From Geodermatophilus dictyosporus (lineage in GTDB: Bacteria; Actinomycetota; Actinomycetes; Mycobacteriales; Geodermatophilaceae): a DNA stretch of 64,000 bases. The notes beneath the pieces are model-generated. The model searched no databases, had not been told where the DNA came from, and saw nothing but the letters and a program-made list of their open reading frames with translations. A program made the position numbers and the translations under genes. Position 1 is the stretch's first letter. Each line of letters starts with the position of its first letter. The stretch spans positions 186,001-250,000 of the forward strand of contig NZ_FOWQ01000008.1 of NCBI RefSeq assembly GCF_900115505.1, written 5' to 3'. Positions 8,276 to 17,520 of this stretch are shown one piece after another.

Positions 8276-9631
8276 ATGACCACCCTGCTTCCCGGACCGG
8301 ACACCGTCGCCCAGGAGCGGCGCCTGGTCACCGAGCTCCCCGGCCCCCGCTCGCGCGAGCTCGCCGCCCGCCGCTCGGCCGCGGTGACCTCCGCCGTGGG
8401 CAGCGTCCTGCCCGTCTACGTCGAGCGCGCCAGCGGCGGCGTGGTCGTCGACGTCGACGGCAACTCCTTCATCGACCTCGGCTCGGGCATCGCCGTCACC
8501 AACGTCGGCCACGCCGCCCCCGAGGTGGTCGCCGCCGTCCAGGCGCAGGTCGCGGCGTTCAGCCACACCTGCTTCATGGTCGGGCCCTACGAGGGCTACG
8601 TCGCCGTCGCCGAGGAGCTCGACCGGCTCACCCCCGGCGACCACGAGAAGCGCTCGGCGCTGTTCAACACCGGCGCCGAGGCCGTGGAGAACGCCGTCAA
8701 GGTGGCCCGGGTGGCCACCGGCCGCTCCGCCGTCGTCGTCTTCGACCACGCCTACCACGGCCGCACCAACCTCACGATGGCGCTGACGGCGAAGAACATG
8801 CCGTACAAGAACGGCTTCGGGCCCTTCGCCGGCGAGGTCTACCGGGTGCCCATGTCCTACCCGTACCGCGACGCGCCCGGCACGACCGGCGAGCAGGCCG
8901 CCGCGCGGGCGTTCGACCTGATCGAGACCCAGATCGGCGCGCGCAACGTGGCCGCGGTGCTCATCGAGCCCATCCAGGGCGAGGGCGGCTTCGTCGTCCC
9001 GGCGCCGGGCTTCCTGGCCGCCCTGAGCGAGTGGTGCCGCCGCTCGGGCGCGGTGTTCATCGCCGACGAGGTGCAGACGGGCTTCTGCCGCACCGGCGCC
9101 TGGTTCGCCTCCGAGCACGAGGGCGTCGTCCCCGACCTGGTGGCCACCGCCAAGGGCATCGCCGGCGGCATGCCGCTGGCCGGCGTGACCGGCCGCGCCG
9201 AGCTGATGGACGCCGTCCACACCGGCGGCCTGGGCGGCACCTACGGCGGCAACCCGGTGGCCTGCGCCGCCGCGCTGGCCACCATCCGCACGATGCGCGA
9301 GCAGGACCTCAACGCCGCGGCCCGCGCCATCGAGGCCACCATGCTGCCGCGGCTGCACGCGATCGCGGAGCGCACCGGCGTGGTCGGCGACGTCCGCGGC
9401 CGCGGTGCGATGCTCGCCGTCGAGCTGGTCGAGCCGGGCACCACCGAGCCCGACTCCGCGCTGACCAACGCGATCTCCAAGGCCTGCCACGCCGAGGGCG
9501 TCATCACGCTGACCGCCGGCACGCACAGCAACGTGCTGCGCTTCCTGCCGCCGCTGGTCATCGGGCAGGACCTGCTCACCGAGGGCCTCGACGTCCTCGA
9601 CGCCGCCTTCGACGCGCACGCCGGGAAGTGA
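8276..9631 (+). CDS. gabT: 4-aminobutyrate (omega-amino acid) aminotransferase
   Basis: This 451-residue class III PLP aminotransferase converts GABA and 2-oxoglutarate to succinate semialdehyde and glutamate; 5-aminovalerate is a usual second substrate. Visible motifs: FNTGAEAVENAVKVAR (PLP phosphate site), FDHAYHGRT, VLIEPIQGEGGF, FIADEVQTGFCRTG (the Asp that bonds the PLP nitrogen) and VATAKGIAGGMPLAG with the Schiff-base Lys at about residue 293. Length is normal for GabT. Its stop overlaps the GTG of the glutamate dehydrogenase gene, a coupling that would let the glutamate formed be oxidised back to 2-oxoglutarate. No succinate-semialdehyde dehydrogenase gene is present in the window. 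Confidence 0.94.
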   Translation: MTTLLPGPDTVAQERRLVTELPGPRSRELAARRSAAVTSAVGSVLPVYVERASGGVVVDVDGNSFIDLGSGIAVTNVGHAAPEVVAAVQAQVAAFSHTCFMVGPYEGYVAVAEELDRLTPGDHEKRSALFNTGAEAVENAVKVARVATGRSAVVVFDHAYHGRTNLTMALTAKNMPYKNGFGPFAGEVYRVPMSYPYRDAPGTTGEQAAARAFDLIETQIGARNVAAVLIEPIQGEGGFVVPAPGFLAALSEWCRRSGAVFIADEVQTGFCRTGAWFASEHEGVVPDLVATAKGIAGGMPLAGVTGRAELMDAVHTGGLGGTYGGNPVACAAALATIRTMREQDLNAAARAIEATMLPRLHAIAERTGVVGDVRGRGAMLAVELVEPGTTEPDSALTNAISKACHAEGVITLTAGTHSNVLRFLPPLVIGQDLLTEGLDVLDAAFDAHAGK

Positions 9632-12600
9632 GCGCCCCGGCCGCCGGCGCGCGCCGCCGGCTGACCCTGCGACCGGAGGGCCCGGCCGCCGGCGGCCGGG
9701 TCGGGGGCCTGGTGGGCGGCGTGGTGGGCGGCGTGGTCACCTGGCCGGCCGACCGTCCGCTGCTGGCCGACGTCGTGCCGGTCCTCGACCGGCTCGGCGT
9801 GCGGGTGGCCGACGCCGTCGCCGTCCCCGGGGACGGTGACGCGCCGGCCACCCGGCTGGAGCTGCTGCTGCCGGCCGGGACGGCGCCGGCGACCGCGCTG
9901 CCCCGTCTCGAGCAGGCCCTGGCCGCGGCCTGGGCGGGGGAGACCGAGCTCGACGGGCTGTCCCGGCTGACCGTCGGCGCGGGCCTGCCGGTGCGCGACG
10001 TCGCCGTGCTGCGGGCCGCCTGCCGCTACCTCGCGCAGGTCGGGCTGGGCCTGTCCCGCGGGTACGTCGAGGAGACGGTGCTCGCCGCGCCGGAGTTCGC
10101 CCGGGCGCTGCTGGCGCACTTCGCGGCCCGGCACGACCCCGACGCCGCCGACCCCGCGGCTGCGGCGTCGGCCGCCGACCACCTGGCCGACCTGCTCACC
10201 CGGACGACCAGCCTCGACCAGGACCGCATCCTGCGCGGCCTGCGCGACGTGCTGGCCGCCGTGGTGCGCACCAACCGCTACCAGACCGACGCCGCCGGGG
10301 CGCCGCGCCCGGCCTTGGCGCTGAAGATCGCCTCGGCGCAGCTGGACCTGCTGCCCGCGCCGCGGCCGGCGGTGGAGACCTTCGTCTGCTCGCCGGTCGT
10401 GGAGGGCCTGCACCTGCGCGGCGCGCGGGTGGCCCGCGGCGGGCTGCGCTGGTCCGAGCGCCCCGAGGACTTCCGCACCGAGGTGCTCGGCCTGGTCAAG
10501 GCCCAGATGGTGAAGAACGCCGTCATCGTGCCGGCCGGCGCGAAGGGCGCGTTCGTCGTCCGCGAGGACCTGCGCGGCCTCGAACGGGCCGCGGTGCAGC
10601 AGCGGGTGGCCGCCGCCTACCGCACCTTCGTCGGCGCGCTGCTCGACGTCACCGACGACCGGGTCACCGACGGCCGGGACGGCGACCTGGTGGTGTCCCC
10701 GCCGCGCACCGTGGTGCACGACGGCGAGGACCCCTACCTGGTGGTGGCCGCCGACAAGGGGACGGCGACGTTCTCCGACCTGGCCAACGAGGTCGCCGAG
10801 AGCCGCGGCTTCTGGCTGGGCGACGCGTTCGCCTCCGGCGGGTCCAGCGGCTACGACCACAAGGCCATGGGCATCACCGCCCGCGGCGCCTGGGTGTCGG
10901 TGCGCCGGCACCTGCGCGAGCTCGGCGTCGACCCCGACGGGGAGCTGACCGCGGTCGGCGTCGGCGACATGTCCGGCGACGTGTTCGGCAACGGGATGCT
11001 GCTGTCGGACCGGTTGCGGCTGGTGGCCGCCTTCGACCACCGGCACGTGTTCCTCGACCCCGACCCGGACCCGGCGCGCTCGTCGGCCGAGCGGCGGCGG
11101 CTGTTCGCCCTGCCCGGCTCCTCGTGGGACGACTACGACCGCACCGCGCTGTCGGCCGGCGGCGGCGTGTACCGCCGCGACGCCAAGAGCGTGCCGCTGT
11201 CCCCGCCGGTGCGGGCGCGGCTCGGGGTGGACGCCGAGCAGCTGTCGCCGGCCGAGCTGGTGCGGGCGGTGCTGCGGGCGCCGGTGGACCTGCTGTGGAA
11301 CGGCGGCATCGGCACCTACGTGCGCGCGGCCGACGAGACCGACGCGCAGGTGGGCGACCGGGCCAACGACGCGGTGCGGGTGACCGCCGACGAGCTGCGC
11401 TGCCGCGTGGTGGGGGAGGGCGGCAACCTGGGGCTGACCCAGCGCGCCCGCGTCGCCGCCGCGCGGGCCGGCGTCGCGCTCAACACCGACTTCATCGACA
11501 ACTCCGCCGGCGTGGACACCTCCGACCGCGAGGTGAACCTCAAGATCGCGCTGTCGGGGGTGCCCCGCGCCGAGCGGGACGCGGTGCTGCGCGCGGTCGA
11601 GGACGAGGTGGCCGCCGCGGTGCTGGCCGACAACGCGCTGCAGGCCCGGGCGCTGTCGGTGTGCGCCGCGCAGGCACCGTTCCTGCTCGACCGGCACGCC
11701 CAGCTCATCGGCGACCTCGAGCGGCACGGCCTCGACCGCGACCTCGAGGGGCTGCCGTCGGAGGCGGGCGTCGAGCGGCTGCGCCAGGCCGGTGCCGGCC
11801 TGACCCGGCCCGAGGCCGCGGTGTTGCTGGCGCACTCGAAGAACCTGGTGCGCGAGGAGCTGCTGGCCGGCGACCTGCCCGACGACCCGTCGGTGGCCGG
11901 CGTGCTGGCGGCCTACTTCCCGCGAGCGGTGCGCGAGCGCTGGCCCGACCGGGTGGCGGCCCACCCGCTGGCCCGCGAGATCACCGCCACCCAGCTGGCC
12001 AACGACCTGGTCAACCGGGTGGGCCCGGGGTTCCTGCTGCGGCTGGAGGAGCGGCACGCCGTGCCCACCGCGGTGGCCGCCCGCGCGTACACGGTGGCCA
12101 CCCGGGTGCTCGACCTCGACCCGGTGTGGGCCCTGGTCGACGGCCTGGTCGGCAGCGAGGTGCCGCTGGCCGTGGAGCGGCTGGCGCTGCCGGAGCTGCA
12201 GGCGGCCACCGAGCGGGTGGCCGACCGGCTGCTGGCCGCCCACCGGGACCCGGCGGCGCTCACGGCCGCCGCACCGGCGCTGAGGGCCGTCGTCGCCGGG
12301 CTGGAGCCGGCCGGGTGGCTGGCCCGGCCGGGCGCGGCGGGGGAGCGGGCGCGGGCACTGGCCGCGGAGCTCACCGCCGCGGGCGCGGGCCCGGAGCTGG
12401 CCGAGCGGGTGGCGGTCCTGGGCTGCCAGGCCGACGTCGTCGACCTCGCCCGCGTGGCCGGCACCGCCGACGTCGGGCGGGTGCCGGCCGCCGACGCCGA
12501 GGTGGAGCGGCTGCTCGGCCTGCCGCGGGTGCACGCCTGGACGGTGGAGCAGGCCGGCGACTCGCACTGGGTGGTCGCCGCCCGCGCGGCACTGCGCGAG

Positions 12601-12795
12601 GAGGTCGACCGGATGCACTGGGCGCTGGTGGCCGCGGTGCTGCGGGACCCCGAGGTGCTCACCGGGCGGCACGGGGCGGCGCTGGCCCGCTTCGCCGCCG
12701 TCCGCGACCGGGCCGCGTCCGCCCGCGACGACGTGCTGGGCCGGGCCTGCGTGGTGGTCGCGGAGCTGCGCCGGCTGGTGGAGGCCGTGGCCTGA
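9628..12795 (+). CDS. Compact NAD-specific glutamate dehydrogenase (large-subunit family)
   Basis: This 1055-residue enzyme of the GdhB/NAD-GDH family oxidatively deaminates glutamate to 2-oxoglutarate and ammonium. Family blocks are strong: GGLRWSERPEDFRTEVLGL and KNAVIVPAGAKGAFVV (substrate Lys region), SSGYDHKAMGITARGAW, VGVGDMSGDVFGNGML (nucleotide fold) and NTDFIDNSAGVDTSDREVN. The bacterial 180-kDa enzymes are about 1600 residues with a long ACT-rich N-terminus. Here the catalytic part begins after only ~250 residues, so most of that regulatory region is missing. The GTG at 9628 overlaps the gabT stop; any earlier start would lie inside gabT. Confidence 0.9.
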   Translation: MSAPAAGARRRLTLRPEGPAAGGRVGGLVGGVVGGVVTWPADRPLLADVVPVLDRLGVRVADAVAVPGDGDAPATRLELLLPAGTAPATALPRLEQALAAAWAGETELDGLSRLTVGAGLPVRDVAVLRAACRYLAQVGLGLSRGYVEETVLAAPEFARALLAHFAARHDPDAADPAAAASAADHLADLLTRTTSLDQDRILRGLRDVLAAVVRTNRYQTDAAGAPRPALALKIASAQLDLLPAPRPAVETFVCSPVVEGLHLRGARVARGGLRWSERPEDFRTEVLGLVKAQMVKNAVIVPAGAKGAFVVREDLRGLERAAVQQRVAAAYRTFVGALLDVTDDRVTDGRDGDLVVSPPRTVVHDGEDPYLVVAADKGTATFSDLANEVAESRGFWLGDAFASGGSSGYDHKAMGITARGAWVSVRRHLRELGVDPDGELTAVGVGDMSGDVFGNGMLLSDRLRLVAAFDHRHVFLDPDPDPARSSAERRRLFALPGSSWDDYDRTALSAGGGVYRRDAKSVPLSPPVRARLGVDAEQLSPAELVRAVLRAPVDLLWNGGIGTYVRAADETDAQVGDRANDAVRVTADELRCRVVGEGGNLGLTQRARVAAARAGVALNTDFIDNSAGVDTSDREVNLKIALSGVPRAERDAVLRAVEDEVAAAVLADNALQARALSVCAAQAPFLLDRHAQLIGDLERHGLDRDLEGLPSEAGVERLRQAGAGLTRPEAAVLLAHSKNLVREELLAGDLPDDPSVAGVLAAYFPRAVRERWPDRVAAHPLAREITATQLANDLVNRVGPGFLLRLEERHAVPTAVAARAYTVATRVLDLDPVWALVDGLVGSEVPLAVERLALPELQAATERVADRLLAAHRDPAALTAAAPALRAVVAGLEPAGWLARPGAAGERARALAAELTAAGAGPELAERVAVLGCQADVVDLARVAGTADVGRVPAADAEVERLLGLPRVHAWTVEQAGDSHWVVAARAALREEVDRMHWALVAAVLRDPEVLTGRHGAALARFAAVRDRAASARDDVLGRACVVVAELRRLVEAVA

Positions 12796-12893
12796 CCTCT
12801 CCCGGCGGGAGGGCGCCGGGCTCCCGGGTGGTCGCTACCATCCGGGGGCCCGGGACCGCCGGGTCGAGGCGACCGAGGCGGGAGGGCTCCCGG

Positions 12894-13388
12894 GTGACCA
12901 TCCGTCGGCAGTTCGTGCTGGACGACGTCTCGCGGGCGATCATCGAGCAGCTGCAGGAGGACGGCCGCCGTCCCTACGCGCGCATCGCCACGGCGGTCGG
13001 ACTGTCGGAGGCCGCCGTCCGGCAGCGGGTGCAGCGGCTGCTCGACGCCGGCGTGATGCAGATCGTCGGCGTCACCGACCCGCTGCAGGTCGGCTTCTCG
13101 CGGCAGGCGATGGTCGGCGTGCGCACCAGCGGCGACGCCCGCACCGCGGCCGAGCGGATCGCCGCCTTCCCCGAGGTCGACTACGTCGTCATCACCGCCG
13201 GGTCGGTGGACGTGCTCGTCGAGGTGGTCTGCGAGGACGACGACCAGCTGCTCGACGTCGTCGCCCGCATCCGCGGGGTGGAGGGCGTGGAGTCCACCGA
13301 GACCCACCTCTACCTGGGCCTGGCCAAGCAGACCTACGCGTGGGGCACCCGCGGCCCGCAGGGCCCCGCGCCCGCCGCCGGCCTCTGA
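12894..13388 (+). CDS. Lrp/AsnC family transcriptional regulator
   Basis: This 164-residue feast/famine regulator has an N-terminal HTH (DVSRAIIEQLQEDGRRPYAR then VGLSEAAVRQRVQRLLDAGV) and a C-terminal RAM/ACT-like effector domain (VDYVVITAGSVDVLVEVVCE, VEGVESTETHLYLGLAKQ). GTG 12894 is taken because GGAGGG lies 8 bases upstream and the HTH starts right after. It sits 98 bases behind the glutamate dehydrogenase gene and ends at a strong bidirectional hairpin. Amino-acid-responsive control of the gabT-GDH or ureohydrolase genes is a reasonable guess. Confidence 0.88.
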   Translation: MTIRRQFVLDDVSRAIIEQLQEDGRRPYARIATAVGLSEAAVRQRVQRLLDAGVMQIVGVTDPLQVGFSRQAMVGVRTSGDARTAAERIAAFPEVDYVVITAGSVDVLVEVVCEDDDQLLDVVARIRGVEGVESTETHLYLGLAKQTYAWGTRGPQGPAPAAGL

Positions 13389-13417
13389 GCCGCAGGCCGG
13401 ACGTCCTCCGGAGCGTC

Positions 13418-13453
13418 GTCGTGCTCTGACCACACCCGTGGTCAGAGCACGAC
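13418..13453. terminator. Bidirectional terminator between convergent lrp and ureohydrolase genes
   Basis: A perfect 16-bp inverted repeat, GTCGTGCTCTGACCAC (13418-13433) and its complement (13438-13453), surrounds a 4-base loop ACCC. It lies 29 bases after the Lrp stop and 17 bases after the ureohydrolase stop on the other strand. There is no U-tract, as is usual in high-GC actinobacteria. Confidence 0.85.
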
Positions 13454-13470
13454 CTGCCGCAGGAGGGGGA

Positions 13471-14427
13471 TCAGGCCCCGGCGCGGTTGAGCGCCAGCAC
13501 CGACAGCAGCTCGTAGCCCACGTGGGCCGCGGCGATCCCGGTGAGCTCGGCGTGGTCGTAGGGCGGGGACACCTCGACGATGTCGGCGCCCACCACGTCG
13601 AGGCCGACCAGCCCGCGCAGCGTGTTGAGCAGCTCCCGGCTGGTAAGGCCGCCGGCCTCCGGCGTCCCCGTGCCCGGGGCGTGCGCGGGGTCGAGCACGT
13701 CGATGTCGACCGAGACGTACACCGGCCCGCCCGCCAGCCGCCGCGTCATGCGCTCGACGATGCTGCGCACGCCGTCGACCTCGTAGTCGTCGGAGCGGAT
13801 CACCTGGAAGCCCAGGACGGCGTCGTCCTCGAGGTCCTGCTTGCTGTACAGCGGGCCGCGGATGCCCATGTGCAGCGAGCGCTCCATGTCGATGAGCCCC
13901 TCCTCGCTGGCGCGGCGGAAGGGCGTGCCGTGGGTGTAGGGGGCGCCGAAGTAGGTGTCCCAGGTGTCGAGGTGGGCGTCGAAGTGCAGCACGGCGACCG
14001 GCCCGTGGTCGCGCGCCAGCGACCGCAGGATCGGCAGCGCGATGGTGTGGTCGCCGCCGATGGTGAGCAACTGGGTGCCGTCGGCGCGCAGCGCGGTCAC
14101 CTCGCGGTCGATGGTCTCGATCGCCTCACCGAGGTCGAAGGGGTTGACGCCGACGTCGCCGGCGTCGGCCACCTGCTGGGTGCCGAACGGCGTGGCGTCG
14201 AGCGCCGGGTTGTAGGGCCGCAGCAGCTTCGAGCCCGCCCGCACGTGGCCCGGGCCGAAGCGGGCGCCGGGGCGGTAGCTCACGCCGGAGTCGAAGGGCA
14301 CCCCGAGGACGGCGACGTCGGCGCGGGACACCTCGTCGAGGCGCGGCAGGCGGGCGAAGGTGGCCGGGCCGGCGTAGCGCGGCACGCGGGTGGCGTCGAC
14401 GGGGCCGATCGGGGTCTGCTCCTGCAC
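13471..14427 (-). CDS. Ureohydrolase: agmatinase or 4-guanidinobutyrase
   Basis: This 318-residue arginase/agmatinase-fold enzyme hydrolyses a guanidino compound to an amine and urea with a dinuclear Mn centre. Metal-ligand motifs are intact: [19 protein letters not shown] and [19 protein letters not shown], followed by [16 protein letters not shown] 14427 is preferred over the longer frame because GGAGGAG lies 6 bases upstream. The family does not separate agmatinase from guanidinobutyrase by simple motifs. The divergent operon (regulator, permease, amidase, amino-acid monooxygenase) supports 4-guanidinobutyrate, giving GABA and urea, as substrate. Confidence 0.9.
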   Translation of the reverse strand: MQEQTPIGPVDATRVPRYAGPATFARLPRLDEVSRADVAVLGVPFDSGVSYRPGARFGPGHVRAGSKLLRPYNPALDATPFGTQQVADAGDVGVNPFDLGEAIETIDREVTALRADGTQLLTIGGDHTIALPILRSLARDHGPVAVLHFDAHLDTWDTYFGAPYTHGTPFRRASEEGLIDMERSLHMGIRGPLYSKQDLEDDAVLGFQVIRSDDYEVDGVRSIVERMTRRLAGGPVYVSVDIDVLDPAHAPGTGTPEAGGLTSRELLNTLRGLVGLDVVGADIVEVSPPYDHAELTGIAAAHVGYELLSVLALNRAGA

Positions 14428-14558
14428 GGGTGCTCCTCCGGGACGGTGCGGGTGACGGGCTCCCCCGTCCGGGTCGCCGGTCACTGTCAACTCGTGTTTC
14501 CCTCTTGTCAACTCCCTGGCGTGGCGAACTAGGGTCACGGGCGACCGGGGAGGTGGCG
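14428..14558. promoter_or_regulatory. Divergent control region with TGTCAACTC direct repeat
   Basis: This AT-richer region lies between the ureohydrolase and XRE-cupin genes. TGTCAACTC occurs at 14485-14493 and again at 14506-14514, 21 bases (two helical turns) apart on the same face. The inverse, GTTGACAAG, recurs at 15168-15176 just after the XRE gene. These are good candidate operators for the XRE-cupin protein (inference). The GGGGAGG just before 14559 serves as ribosome binding site. Confidence 0.55.
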
Positions 14559-15158
14559 GTGGAGGCAGCGCTCGACGACGGCGTACCGCGGATCGGGGCG
14601 CGGCTCAAGGCCGTCCGGCAGGCACGTCGGCTCACCCTGACCGACGTGGCCGAGGCCTGCGGGCTGACCAAGGGGTTCCTCAGCAAGCTCGAGCGCGACC
14701 AGGCGAGCGCCTCGGTGGCCGCGCTGGTCCGCGTCTGCGCCGCGCTGGGGATCTCGCCGGGCAGCCTGTTCGAGGCGGCGCCGGCCGGGGAGGTCGTGCG
14801 GGCGGGCAGCTACCCGCCGATCTCCTTCGGCGGCCGGGGGCTGACCGAGTACCTCCTCACGCCCTCCGGCGAGCGCCGGCTCCAGGCGCTGCTCTCCGAG
14901 GTGGCGCCGGGCGGCGGCAGCGGCGAGGAGACCTACGCGCTGCCGGCGGAGGTGGAGTTCGTCTTCGTCCTGGAGGGCGACCTCGAGGTGACCGTCGCCG
15001 GCGAGGTGACCGCGCTGGGGACCGGGGACGCGTTCACCTTCTCGCCGGGCGCCGAGCACGGCTTCCGCTCGCTGCGCGCCGACGGGCCCACCCGCGTGCT
15101 GTGGGTGTTCGCGCCCGCGCTCTCCGAGGGGAGGGCGGCCGTGCCGCCGCCATCCTAG
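14559..15158 (+). CDS. XRE family regulator with C-terminal cupin domain
   Basis: This 199-residue two-domain regulator has an HTH_3 at the N-terminus ([20 protein letters not shown] then [18 protein letters not shown], about residues 10-50) and a cupin_2 barrel in the second half ([37 protein letters not shown]). The PuuR and related polyamine/amino-acid regulators share this layout. GTG 14559 is chosen over 14553 and over a far upstream ATG because GGGGAGG sits 5-6 bases before it. It stands between the divergent ureohydrolase and the permease-amidase-monooxygenase operon, which it probably controls in response to a guanidino compound or amine. Confidence 0.87.
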   Translation: MEAALDDGVPRIGARLKAVRQARRLTLTDVAEACGLTKGFLSKLERDQASASVAALVRVCAALGISPGSLFEAAPAGEVVRAGSYPPISFGGRGLTEYLLTPSGERRLQALLSEVAPGGGSGEETYALPAEVEFVFVLEGDLEVTVAGEVTALGTGDAFTFSPGAEHGFRSLRADGPTRVLWVFAPALSEGRAAVPPPS

Positions 15159-15238
15159 GAAACCGTTGTTGACAAGTGGGCAACCGATGGTGATGCTCGC
15201 TGCGACCCACGCCACAGGAGTCCGTCGGAGGACCCTGG
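15159..15238 (+). promoter_or_regulatory. XRE-APC intergenic region with inverted operator half
   Basis: This 80-base gap contains GTTGTTGACAAGT (15165-15177), which on the complementary strand reads like the TGTCAAC boxes at 14485 and 14506. It is followed by GGGCAACC, extending a weak dyad. The Shine-Dalgarno GGAGGA (15228-15232) precedes the GTG at 15239. It may be a separate, XRE-controlled promoter for the permease-amidase-monooxygenase genes. Confidence 0.45.
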
Positions 15239-16720
15239 GTGGACGACGCCGGACACGGCCGCAGAGGAGCGCACGTGCACACCACCAGGAGCGGGACGGG
15301 CACCGTGGCCCCGGCCCGCCGCAGCCAGCTGTTCCGGCTCAAGCCGGTCGACGCCATCGTCGCCCAGCACGAGGAGGACGGCGGGCACGGGCTGCGCCGG
15401 TCGATGAGCCTGTGGCAGCTCACCGCGCTGAGCATCGGCGCCACGCTGGGCACCGGCATCTTCGTCATCCTCGGCGAGGCGGTGCCGCTGGCCGGCCCGG
15501 CCGTCGTCCTCGGCTTCGTGCTCGCCGCGGTGACCGCGCTGTTCTCCGCGCTGTCCTACGCCGAGCTCGCCGGCAGCATCCCGGTCTCGGGCTCCTCGTA
15601 CTCCTACACCTACGCCACCATGGGCGAGCTCGTCGCCTGGGTCTGCGGCTGGTGTCTGATGCTCGAGTACGGCGTCTCGGTGGCCGCGGTCGCCGTCGGC
15701 TGGGGCGCCTACATCGACGACCTCGCCTCGAACACGGTCGGCGCGGTCCTGCCCGCCGCGCTGTCGGCGCCGCCCGGTGACGGCGGGGTGGTCAACGTCC
15801 CGGCGATCGTGGTCGTCCTGCTCGCGATGGCGCTGCTGCTGCGCGGCACCAGCGAGAGCGCCCGCGTCAACGCCGCGATGGTCGTGCTCAAGGTCGGCGT
15901 CCTGCTGTTCTTCTGCGTGGTCGCCTTCACCGCCTTCCGCGCCGGCAACCTCGCGCCGTTCGTGCCGATGGGCATCGCCGGCGTGACCGCCGCGGCCTCG
16001 CAGGCCTTCTTCTCCTACATCGGCTTCGACGCCGCCTCCACCGCCGGCGACGAGGCCCGCGACGCCCGCCGCGACCTGCCGCGCGCCATCATCCTGTCGC
16101 TGCTGGTGGTCACCGTCGTCTACTGCCTGGTCGCGCTGTCGGCCGTCGGCGCGGTGCCGTGGCAGCAGATCAGCGGCTCGGAGGCCGCGCTCGCCGACGT
16201 GCTGAGCCTCGCCACCGGCCAGACCTGGACGGCGGTGCTGCTCTCGATCGGCGCGGTGATCGCCATCGCCAGCGTGGTGCTCACCGTGCTCTACGGGCAG
16301 ACCCGCATCCTCTACGCGATGTCGCGCGACGGCCTGGTGCCCCCGGTGTTCTCCCGGGTGAGCGCGCGCCGGCGGATCCCGGTGGCCAACACCGTCATCG
16401 TCAGCGTGCTCATCGCGCTGCTGGCCGGCCTGGTCCCGCTGGGCGAGCTGGCCAACGCCACCAGCATCGGCACGCTGTTCGCCTTCGCGCTGGTCAACGT
16501 CGGTGTCGTCATCCTGCGCCGCACCCGCCCCGACCTGCCGCGCTCCTTCCGCACGCCGCTCTACCCGGTCACCCCGGTGCTGGGCGTGCTGTGCTGCGTC
16601 CTGCTCGTGTTCGGCCTGGGCACCTCGACCTGGGTGGTGTTCGTCGGCTGGATGCTGCTGGGCCTGGCCGTCTACCTCGGCTACGGGTACCGCCGCTCGG
16701 CCCTGCGGACGGGCGTCTGA
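15239..16720 (+). CDS. APC superfamily cationic amino acid transporter
   Basis: This 493-residue permease of the CAT-like branch (family 2.A.3) has about 12-13 membrane helices. Typical blocks: LTALSIGATLGTGIFVILGE (TM1 unwound GTG motif), FSALSYAELAGSIPVSGSSY (TM3), FFSYIGFDAASTAGDEARD (TM6) and LYGQTRILYAMSRDGLVP (TM8). The basic N-terminus with LKPVDAIVAQHEEDGG is typical of CAT-like permeases that carry arginine or lysine. Two starts are usable: GTG 15239 (GGAGGA 6 bases upstream) and GTG 15275 (GAGGAG 5 bases upstream). It heads the amidase-monooxygenase operon, so it likely imports that pathway's amino acid. Confidence 0.88.
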   Translation: MDDAGHGRRGAHVHTTRSGTGTVAPARRSQLFRLKPVDAIVAQHEEDGGHGLRRSMSLWQLTALSIGATLGTGIFVILGEAVPLAGPAVVLGFVLAAVTALFSALSYAELAGSIPVSGSSYSYTYATMGELVAWVCGWCLMLEYGVSVAAVAVGWGAYIDDLASNTVGAVLPAALSAPPGDGGVVNVPAIVVVLLAMALLLRGTSESARVNAAMVVLKVGVLLFFCVVAFTAFRAGNLAPFVPMGIAGVTAAASQAFFSYIGFDAASTAGDEARDARRDLPRAIILSLLVVTVVYCLVALSAVGAVPWQQISGSEAALADVLSLATGQTWTAVLLSIGAVIAIASVVLTVLYGQTRILYAMSRDGLVPPVFSRVSARRRIPVANTVIVSVLIALLAGLVPLGELANATSIGTLFAFALVNVGVVILRRTRPDLPRSFRTPLYPVTPVLGVLCCVLLVFGLGTSTWVVFVGWMLLGLAVYLGYGYRRSALRTGV

Positions 16721-16722
16721 CC

Positions 16723-17520
16723 GTGCGGATCGCGCTGCTGCAGGGCCCGGCGCGGACGCCGGACACCGGGGCCGGGCTGGCGGCGGTCGCCGACGCCGCG
16801 GCCCGCGCGGCCGCGGCCGGTGCCCGGCTGCTGGTCACCCCGGAGATGTCGCTGACCGGTTACGCCATCGGCGCCGACCGGGTGGCCGAGCTGGCCGAGC
16901 CGGTGCCCGGCCCGCTCACCGACCGGGTGGCCGCGATCGCCGCCGAGCACGGGCTGGCGATCGCCGTCGGGCTCCCGGCGCGCACCGCGGGCGGGGTGGC
17001 CAACACCGTCGCCGTCCTCGAGCGGGACGGCAGCCTGCTGGCCACCTACGCCAAGGCGCACCTCTACGGCGACGTCGACCGCGACGCGTTCGTGCCCGGC
17101 GACGTCGGCGTGGTGCAGGTCCGGCTCGACGACCTCACCGTCGGCCTGCTGGTCTGCTACGACGTCGAGTTCCCCGAGGCGGTGCGCGCCCACGCGCTGG
17201 CCGGCACCGAGCTGCTCGTCGTCCCCACCGGGCTGATGGACCCCTACGGCCACGTCGGCACGGTGCTGGTGCCCGCGCGCGCCTACGAGAGCCAGGTGTA
17301 CGTCGCCTACGCCAACCGCACCGGCACCGAGGGCGAGTTCGTGTACTGCGGCGCCAGCTGCGTGATCTCGCCCGAGGGCACCGAGCTCGCCCGCGCCGGC
17401 CGCGGCGAGGAGCTGCTGCTGGCCGACGTCGACCCCGCCGTCCTCGCGGGGTCCCGCCGGCTCAACACCCACCTGACCGACCGCCGTCCCGAGCTCTACC
17501 CCACGGAGACCCGCGCATGA
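16723..17520 (+). CDS. Nitrilase-superfamily amidase (DavA-like)
   Basis: This 265-residue carbon-nitrogen hydrolase has the Glu-Lys-Cys triad in place: E41 in VTPEMSLTGY, K111 in TYAKAHLYGD and C145 in GLLVCYDVEFPE. It resembles the Pseudomonas 5-aminovaleramidase DavA along its length, including FVYCGASCVISPEG. In such operons the enzyme hydrolyses the amide made by the neighbouring oxygenase: 5-aminovaleramide, 4-guanidinobutyramide or indole-3-acetamide. It starts 3 bases after the permease stop and overlaps the monooxygenase start by ATGA, so all three are one operon. Substrate assignment is inferred. Confidence 0.87.
   Translation: MRIALLQGPARTPDTGAGLAAVADAAARAAAAGARLLVTPEMSLTGYAIGADRVAELAEPVPGPLTDRVAAIAAEHGLAIAVGLPARTAGGVANTVAVLERDGSLLATYAKAHLYGDVDRDAFVPGDVGVVQVRLDDLTVGLLVCYDVEFPEAVRAHALAGTELLVVPTGLMDPYGHVGTVLVPARAYESQVYVAYANRTGTEGEFVYCGASCVISPEGTELARAGRGEELLLADVDPAVLAGSRRLNTHLTDRRPELYPTETRA

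Noticed and set aside
6476..9619. A minus-strand open frame of over 1000 codons across the pucR-gabT region
   Set aside because: It runs antisense through gabT, has no family motifs outside the real PucR segment in another frame, and is explained by high GC, which removes stop codons.
9241..12672. A minus-strand frame of about 1140 codons
   Set aside because: It is fully antisense to the glutamate dehydrogenase gene, which has clear family motifs; the antisense product is a His/Arg/Gly-rich low-information string.
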